9,450 nucleotides of DNA from Holophagaceae bacterium. GTDB taxonomy: Bacteria > Acidobacteriota > Holophagae > Holophagales > Holophagaceae. Positions 5,652 through 9,450 of the stretch are shown piece by piece; the stretch's first letter is position 1, and the number at the start of each line of letters is the position of its first letter. Position numbers and translations under genes: made by a program. The notes beneath the pieces were generated by a model. That model saw nothing but the letters and a program-made list of their open reading frames with translations. It made no database searches and was not told the origin of the DNA. The stretch is from assembly GCA_025353305.1 (NCBI GenBank), contig JANXQX010000283.1, positions 1 through 9,450 on the forward strand. Direction: 5' to 3'.

Positions 5652-6851
5652 ATGCCAAACCTGAATGCTGCGGAGCCCAAGCCCGTGATCGTCACCGGCC
5701 AGCAGATCGGTGCGGGCTGGACGCCTGCGCTTGCCGTGGCCAAGGCCCTGGCGGCTTTGGCAGAGGCCAGGCGGATCGGCGCAGACGCGGTGTATTGGAT
5801 GGCGGACGAGGATCACGACCGGGCCGAAGTGGCCGCCACGGTGGGCCTGGAGAACGGTCGGCTCAAGCGCCACCGTTTCCGGTTCGATGCGCCGGACGGG
5901 ACGGCCACGGGGTGGCTGCCCTGGGGACCGTCGCAGCAGCGCGATGCCGAGTCGCTGTGGGGCGGCATGCCAGAACCGGTGGAGCCGTCCTTGAGGGGCC
6001 ACGCATTGAGCCTTGGCGAGCCTCTCTGGAGCAGGGGCCTGCGGCCTTTCTCTCCCACGGATCCCTCGGTGAGAGAACCCATTCAGGGCGAGTTGGAACG
6101 TTGGAGAAACCTGGATCTGGAAACACTGCTTTTCCACCAGGCTGATCGTCTCGAAGCCGAAGGCGCCCCTCTCCCCTTGGACCCAAGGCATCAGGCCGCC
6201 TGGTTTTCCCTGAATCCACATACAGGCCTGCGCCGACGTCTGGAACGAGATGAGGCATGTCCCAGGGGCCACTGGCTTAGCCCAGGTGCGGCTCTGCGGC
6301 CTCTGATGCAATCTTTGATGCTGCCGGTGGAAGCCGCCGTGCTTGGCCCATCGGAACGGGCCTATTGGCGCCTGACGGAGCCCCTGTGGGAGCGGGTGGG
6401 TCTGGAGGCGCCACGGATCATCGCCAGGCCTTCAGTCTTCGTGCTGCCCAAAGGCTGCCGCTTGAAAGCGGAACACCTCGCAGATCTGGATGCGCTTCGG
6501 GATGGCCGCTGGCAGGCCTTTTCAAGCACGGGCGGCATGCTGCCGTCCCACCGCATGGAAGCTGTGCCGCCGGATCCAATTTGGGGATCAACCCTCGGAA
6601 CACGCTTCGCGAAAGAATTGGACCGGACGCGGCATCGCCTTGAGCGCCTGGACCGGAGGTGGCTGCGGGACCTAGCCAAGGATCAATTCAACATGGATCC
6701 AGAGCATTTTCGGCAACGGCTCTTCCCCTTCGGAAAAGCCCAGGAACGCGTGTTGCCGGGCCTTTTTTGGCTTCGGGATGAAACCCTGATCCATCGCATT
6801 TTGGAATCCATGGATGGAAGCAGGAGCCTGATCCTGGTGGAGGAATCATGA
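5652..6851 (+). CDS. bshC: Putative bacillithiol cysteine ligase BshC, compact form
   Basis: BshC is thought to add cysteine to glucosaminyl-malate, the last step of bacillithiol synthesis, in the cytoplasm. Family motifs appear in order: VTGQQ (14-18), YWMADEDHDRAEV (48-60), LRPLMQSLMLPVEAAVLGPSERAYW (215-239) and LFPFGKAQERVLPGLFWL (357-374). A charged helical stretch at 319-345 corresponds to the family's coiled-coil part. It is short: 399 aa against about 530-540. The VTGQQ motif is normally preceded by some 60-70 residues, and here only 13 precede it. An in-frame stop at 5640-5642 excludes an upstream extension. The SD is poor, since GAGG touches the ATG; GTG 5685, 9 nt after GGAG (5672-5675), is an alternative start. 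bshB1 follows 31 nt downstream, which strongly supports the assignment. Confidence 0.85.
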   Translation: MPNLNAAEPKPVIVTGQQIGAGWTPALAVAKALAALAEARRIGADAVYWMADEDHDRAEVAATVGLENGRLKRHRFRFDAPDGTATGWLPWGPSQQRDAESLWGGMPEPVEPSLRGHALSLGEPLWSRGLRPFSPTDPSVREPIQGELERWRNLDLETLLFHQADRLEAEGAPLPLDPRHQAAWFSLNPHTGLRRRLERDEACPRGHWLSPGAALRPLMQSLMLPVEAAVLGPSERAYWRLTEPLWERVGLEAPRIIARPSVFVLPKGCRLKAEHLADLDALRDGRWQAFSSTGGMLPSHRMEAVPPDPIWGSTLGTRFAKELDRTRHRLERLDRRWLRDLAKDQFNMDPEHFRQRLFPFGKAQERVLPGLFWLRDETLIHRILESMDGSRSLILVEES

Positions 6852-6882
6852 ACAAACGTGTCCATCAAGGCAGGAGTGCGCT

Positions 6883-7620
6883 ATGGGCCAGGTAGGTCTT
6901 GATCTGCTCGTCATCGGCGCGCACCCGGACGATGCCGAGGTTCATGTGGGTGGACTGCTGGCGCTGGCCTCCCGACGCAGGCTCCGGGCGGGAATCCTGG
7001 ATCTCACCAGCGGCGATCTGGGTACTCGAGGCACCTTGGAGACCCGCCGTGTGGAAGCTGCCGCATCGGCCAGGATCCTCGGCGTCGAAAGACACGATAT
7101 GGGCTTTCCCGATGGGCGCTTCACCGAAGAAGAGGCCTATCGTCTGCGGCTCATGGCCAAGCTGAGGGAGCTCAGGCCCGGCGTGCTCATCCTTCCGGCC
7201 CCCGAGGACCGCCATCCGGATCATCGGCGAGCGCACCGCTTGGGTCGGGAAGCGGCCTATTATGCAGGGCTGAAAAACTATCCCTGCGAAGGCGAGCCCT
7301 GGCGGCCCAACGCCATCGCCTGGATGGCCGGAGAAATGCCTGGTCCGCCGGACTTGGTGGTCGATGTCAGCGAAGTCTGGTCTGCCCGAATGGCAGCCTT
7401 CGACGCCTTCGGCAGTCAATTCGCGGCGGACCCGGATGCCCCCATCACGCGCATCGCCCATCCGGCCTTCCGGCGTGGCGTGGAAGGCCGGGCCATGCAC
7501 TACGCATCATTCCTCCTCTGTGGATGGGCCGAAGCCCTTTGGTGCGAAAAGCCCGTGCCCCAGGCCCTATTGAACCTGCTTGAGAAATTGAAATGTAAGG
7601 TTGCGGGAAACGGAACGTGA
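6883..7620 (+). CDS. bshB1: Bacillithiol biosynthesis deacetylase BshB1
   Basis: BshB1 removes the acetyl group from N-acetylglucosaminyl-malate to give glucosaminyl-malate, the substrate of BshC. It belongs to the zinc-dependent PIG-L/LmbE family. The protein has 245 aa, a normal length. AHPDDAE (13-19) supplies zinc ligands H14 and D17 and likely base D16. LTSGDLGTRGTLETR (41-55) is typical of the BshB1 branch. PEDRHPDHRRAH (107-118) supplies the third ligand, H114. VVDVSEVW (159-166) and the SQF motif (178-180) also match BshB1 rather than mycothiol MshB or general LmbE proteins. AGGAG (6872-6876) lies 6 nt before ATG 6883. The last four bases overlap the tilS start (GTGA, 7617-7620), so the genes are translationally coupled. 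bshA is not in the window. Confidence 0.92.
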   Translation: MGQVGLDLLVIGAHPDDAEVHVGGLLALASRRRLRAGILDLTSGDLGTRGTLETRRVEAAASARILGVERHDMGFPDGRFTEEEAYRLRLMAKLRELRPGVLILPAPEDRHPDHRRAHRLGREAAYYAGLKNYPCEGEPWRPNAIAWMAGEMPGPPDLVVDVSEVWSARMAAFDAFGSQFAADPDAPITRIAHPAFRRGVEGRAMHYASFLLCGWAEALWCEKPVPQALLNLLEKLKCKVAGNGT

Positions 7621-8612
7621 ACAGGTTCGAAGCGAATCTGCTCTCCCGCATCCGACATCGGGGCGATGACTTGGGGAATCGCCGGGTCGTGGTCGCCTGC
7701 TCAGGCGGCGGGGATTCCACAGCCCTGCTGACGCTGCTCGTTTCTCTCCGGGGGAGCCTGGGCTTGGAATTGTCCATGGCCCACGCGGATCATCAACTGC
7801 GTTCAGACGCTCACGACGACAGCCACTTCGTACGGGAATTGGCACGGCACTTCGATCTGGATCTGGCCGAGGCCCGACTCGATGTTTTGGCCCATGCGGA
7901 ACAACAGCACCTGGGCCTGGAAACCGCGGCTCGGAATCTCCGCTGGGCTTGGCTCCGCCGCGAAGCTGTCTCCTGCGGCGCCGAACTCATCGCCACAGGC
8001 CATACCCTCGAGGACCACACCGAAACGGTTTTCCTGCGGCTCAGCCGCGGTGGCGGCGTGGGATCGCTGACCCCCCTGCCCGCCCGGCAAAGCCATCGCT
8101 GGTCCCCGCTCATCGAAGCACGGCGGGAGGAGCTCCGCGAATACCTGCGGAACGAGGGGCTTCCGTGGCGGGAAGACGGCAGCAACCTCGATGGCTTCAC
8201 ACCCCGGAACCGCTGGCGCGCCCTGCTGCCGGCCCTGCGGCAGGAATCCCCGGCCCTTGACCAGCACCTCTGGGAAACGCACTTGCAGGTGCGTGAATTG
8301 ACCGAACTGCGGGATCGCATCGTTGCAGTCTGGCGCGGCACGCGCTGGAATCTGGACGATGGTGAGCATTCCGCGCTGTGGTTGCGCGCGGAAATCTGGC
8401 GCGAAGATGAACTCCGCTGGGTGCTGGAGGCGGCGTTCCGCCACTTGGGTTGGTCGAGGGAAGCCGCATTGCTGCGAGATCTAAGCAGCTGGGCTGTACC
8501 CCATCTCACCGGACACGGAAGGCATCATCGGTTCGGCCACTGGACCCTGGATCCCCACAAGGACGAACCTTTGCATTGGTGCCTGCATCCATTAGGGACC
8601 GTTACGAAATGA
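7617..8612 (+). CDS. tilS: tRNA(Ile)-lysidine synthase
   Basis: TilS uses ATP and lysine to convert C34 of the CAU-anticodon isoleucine tRNA to lysidine, so that it reads AUA and is charged with Ile. The PP-loop is VVVACSGGGDSTALL (24-38). HADHQLRSDA (56-65), the AARNLRWAWLR segment (104-114), ATGHTLEDHTETVFLRLSRGGG (126-147) and GLPWREDGSN (181-190) with RNRWRALLPAL (197-207) match the N-terminal domain in order. The usual GHxxDDQxET reads GHTLEDHTET here. At 331 aa it is closer to the short Aquifex-type enzyme than to the 430-aa E. coli enzyme and seems to lack the C-terminal domain. GTG 7617 gives the 4-nt overlap with bshB1. The last codons and the stop lie in the left arm of a large palindrome. 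Confidence 0.95.
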   Translation: MNRFEANLLSRIRHRGDDLGNRRVVVACSGGGDSTALLTLLVSLRGSLGLELSMAHADHQLRSDAHDDSHFVRELARHFDLDLAEARLDVLAHAEQQHLGLETAARNLRWAWLRREAVSCGAELIATGHTLEDHTETVFLRLSRGGGVGSLTPLPARQSHRWSPLIEARREELREYLRNEGLPWREDGSNLDGFTPRNRWRALLPALRQESPALDQHLWETHLQVRELTELRDRIVAVWRGTRWNLDDGEHSALWLRAEIWREDELRWVLEAAFRHLGWSREAALLRDLSSWAVPHLTGHGRHHRFGHWTLDPHKDEPLHWCLHPLGTVTK

Positions 8613-8650
8613 CCAGTGCTTTTCTGGCCATTTTGTTACGGCCCCTAATG
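8590..8650. repeat. 61-nt imperfect palindrome spanning the tilS stop codon
   Basis: Arms 8590-8616 and 8624-8650 can pair over 27 positions: 23 Watson-Crick pairs, one G-U (8606/8634) and three mismatches (8598/8642, 8603/8637, 8612/8628), around a 7-nt loop TGCTTTT. The tilS TGA (8610-8612) is inside the left arm, so the last residues of TilS (PLGTVTK) are encoded by it. No T-run follows the right arm; G+C-rich CCGGCCGGCC comes next. It would be a strong mRNA 3' hairpin that could block exonucleases, or a repetitive-palindrome-type element. It resembles the element at 5537-5595. Confidence 0.7.
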
Positions 8651-8655
8651 CCGGC

Positions 8656-8673
8656 CGGCCATCGAAATGGCTG
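8656..8673 (+). other. Small CGAA-loop hairpin after the tilS palindrome
   Basis: CGGCCAT (8656-8662), loop CGAA (8663-8666) and ATGGCTG (8667-8673) form a 7-bp stem with one G-U pair, only 5 nt after the large palindrome. The bases that follow (CGCTATTTCTTT) are only weakly T-rich, so termination would be inefficient if it occurs. It may add to RNA stability or partial termination between tilS and ftsH. Confidence 0.3.
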
Positions 8674-8724
8674 CGCTATTTCTTTGGCAACGGTTTTGAG
8701 CGTGGCCCTGCTTCCCCTGGCGGG

Positions 8725-8778
8725 TTAAACTGAAAGGCTGCATAGCCCGTAGGGCTTTTGTGGTAGGCCCCAAGGAGG
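8725..8778 (+). promoter_or_regulatory. ftsH leader with overlapping complementary segments and strong SD
   Basis: TAAACT (8726-8731) is a possible -10, but no good -35 was found. Downstream, short segments can pair in turn with their neighbours: GGCT (8736-8739) with AGCC (8744-8747); AGCCC (8744-8748) with GGGCT (8752-8756), followed by TTT like a small terminator; and GGGCTT (8752-8757) with AGGCCC (8765-8770, one G-U). The last hairpin ends one base before the SD AAGGAGG (8772-8778), which sits 6 nt before the TTG start. The pairings exclude each other, as in attenuators. Regulation is inferred and the stems are short; the SD is clear. Confidence 0.4.
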
Positions 8779-8784
8779 CTCATT

Positions 8785-9450
8785 TTGAATTCAGCCGTCA
8801 AAAGCATGCTTGTCTGGGTTGGGATCGTGGTGCTGGTCTATGTGGCCATCATCCAGATTCCCAAAACCAACAACGTGCAGGAAGTCCCGTTCTCCACCTT
8901 CATCGCCGAAGGTGTCGCGGGGAAATACAAGACCGTGACCCTTTCGGGCCAGGATGTCGAAGGCACCTATCGCGCTTCATTCCGGAACGCCAAGGGCGAC
9001 CAGATCGAGAAATTCAAGACCGTCGCTCCGCCGATGCAGGATCTCGGCAAGGTGATCCTCAGCTGGCGCCAGGAAGAGCCCCCCAAGCTTGATGAATTCA
9101 AGGCCACCAAGCCTTCAGACAACCAGTTCATGTACCTCCTGATCTTCTGGGGTCCTTTGCTGGTGTTCGTGGTGCTCTGGTTCGTGTTCATGCGCCAGGC
9201 CCAATCCGGCGGCAACAAGGCGCTGTCTTTCGGAAAGGCCCGCGCCAAGGGGCTTTCCAGCTCGAACAAGCGCATCACCTTCGCTGACGTGGCCGGTTGC
9301 GAGGAAGCCAAGGAAGAGCTCAAGGAGATCGTCGATTTCCTGAAGGACCCCGCGCGCTTCGTGAAGCTGGGCGGCAAGATCCCCAAGGGCGTGCTGCTCA
9401 TGGGCCCGCCGGGCACCGGCAAGACGCTCCTCGCCCGGGCCATCTCCGGC
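8785..9450 (+). CDS. ftsH: ATP-dependent zinc metalloprotease FtsH, 3' end cut by the window edge
   Basis: FtsH is a hexameric inner-membrane AAA+ protease that degrades misfolded membrane proteins and short-lived regulators. The first 222 codons are present and the frame is open to the edge. Membrane segment 1 is about residues 8-24, an extracytoplasmic domain covers about 25-115 with the usual VPFSTFI (34-40), and membrane segment 2 is about 116-136. The linker holds FGKARAK (149-155). [26 protein letters not shown] (164-189) opens the AAA domain, and the Walker A motif is GPPGTGKT (207-214). Walker B, the SRH region and the HEXXH protease motif lie beyond the window. TTG 8785 is chosen because AAGGAGG lies 6 nt upstream; the first in-frame ATG (8806) has no SD and would cut into membrane segment 1. 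The gene follows tilS, as in many bacteria. Confidence 0.97.
   Translation, partial: MNSAVKSMLVWVGIVVLVYVAIIQIPKTNNVQEVPFSTFIAEGVAGKYKTVTLSGQDVEGTYRASFRNAKGDQIEKFKTVAPPMQDLGKVILSWRQEEPPKLDEFKATKPSDNQFMYLLIFWGPLLVFVVLWFVFMRQAQSGGNKALSFGKARAKGLSSSNKRITFADVAGCEEAKEELKEIVDFLKDPARFVKLGGKIPKGVLLMGPPGTGKTLLARAISG

Noticed and set aside
4464..6311. 615-codon minus-strand frame across the membrane gene and the antisense of bshC
   Set aside because: It crosses two real genes and the divergent promoter region and shows no family motif; it is a shadow frame.
5652..6851. bshC as a broken pseudogene because it is short
   Set aside because: The frame is intact, all central and C-terminal motifs are present and bshB1 is adjacent; a compact functional form is the simpler reading.
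8590..8650. The tilS palindrome as a classical intrinsic terminator
   Set aside because: The stem is strong but the right arm is followed by CCGGCCGGCC, not a T-run.

Overview
The window is about 60% G+C, densely coded bacterial chromosome with housekeeping genes on both strands. No phage, IS element, CRISPR array, rRNA or tRNA gene was seen. A bacillithiol pair (bshC, bshB1) next to tilS and ftsH, an isolated small Fis-type regulator and tandem gap genes would suit an Acidobacteriota member of the Holophaga/Geothrix type. That placement is inference from gene content and style, not from a marker gene.

Layout: (1) 1-1235, minus strand: pyruvate kinase (pyk), cut by the left edge. (2) 1236-1381: divergent intergenic region with three phased CCACA repeats in the pyk leader and a palindrome lying over a candidate promoter for the rightward genes. 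(3) 1382-3701, plus strand: a 74-aa Fis-family HTH protein, a canonical NAD-type GAPDH, and a second GAPDH paralogue with altered active-site surroundings. (4) 3691-5521, minus strand: a two-gene unit of a polytopic membrane protein with a C-terminal SRPBCC-like domain and an unrecognised 155-aa protein whose start overlaps it by 8 nt. (5) 5522-5651: divergent region with a hairpin element and a possible bidirectional promoter. (6) 5652-8612, plus strand: bshC, bshB1 and tilS, the last two overlapping by 4 nt. (7) 8590-8784: a 61-nt imperfect palindrome that includes the tilS stop codon, then a leader with overlapping complementary segments. (8) 8785-9450: the first 222 codons of ftsH, cut by the right edge.

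Functionally, the left third is lower glycolysis (GAPDH and pyruvate kinase, divergently arranged around a small regulator). The right third joins low-molecular-weight thiol synthesis (BshB1 deacetylase and BshC ligase; BshA is not in the window) to tRNA-Ile lysidine synthesis and membrane protease quality control. tilS next to ftsH is a widespread bacterial arrangement.

I found no clearly new multi-gene system. The observations most worth following are the divergent second GAPDH, the pair of similar 59-nt hairpin elements flanking bshC-bshB1-tilS, the palindrome over the fis-like/gap promoter, and the structured ftsH leader.
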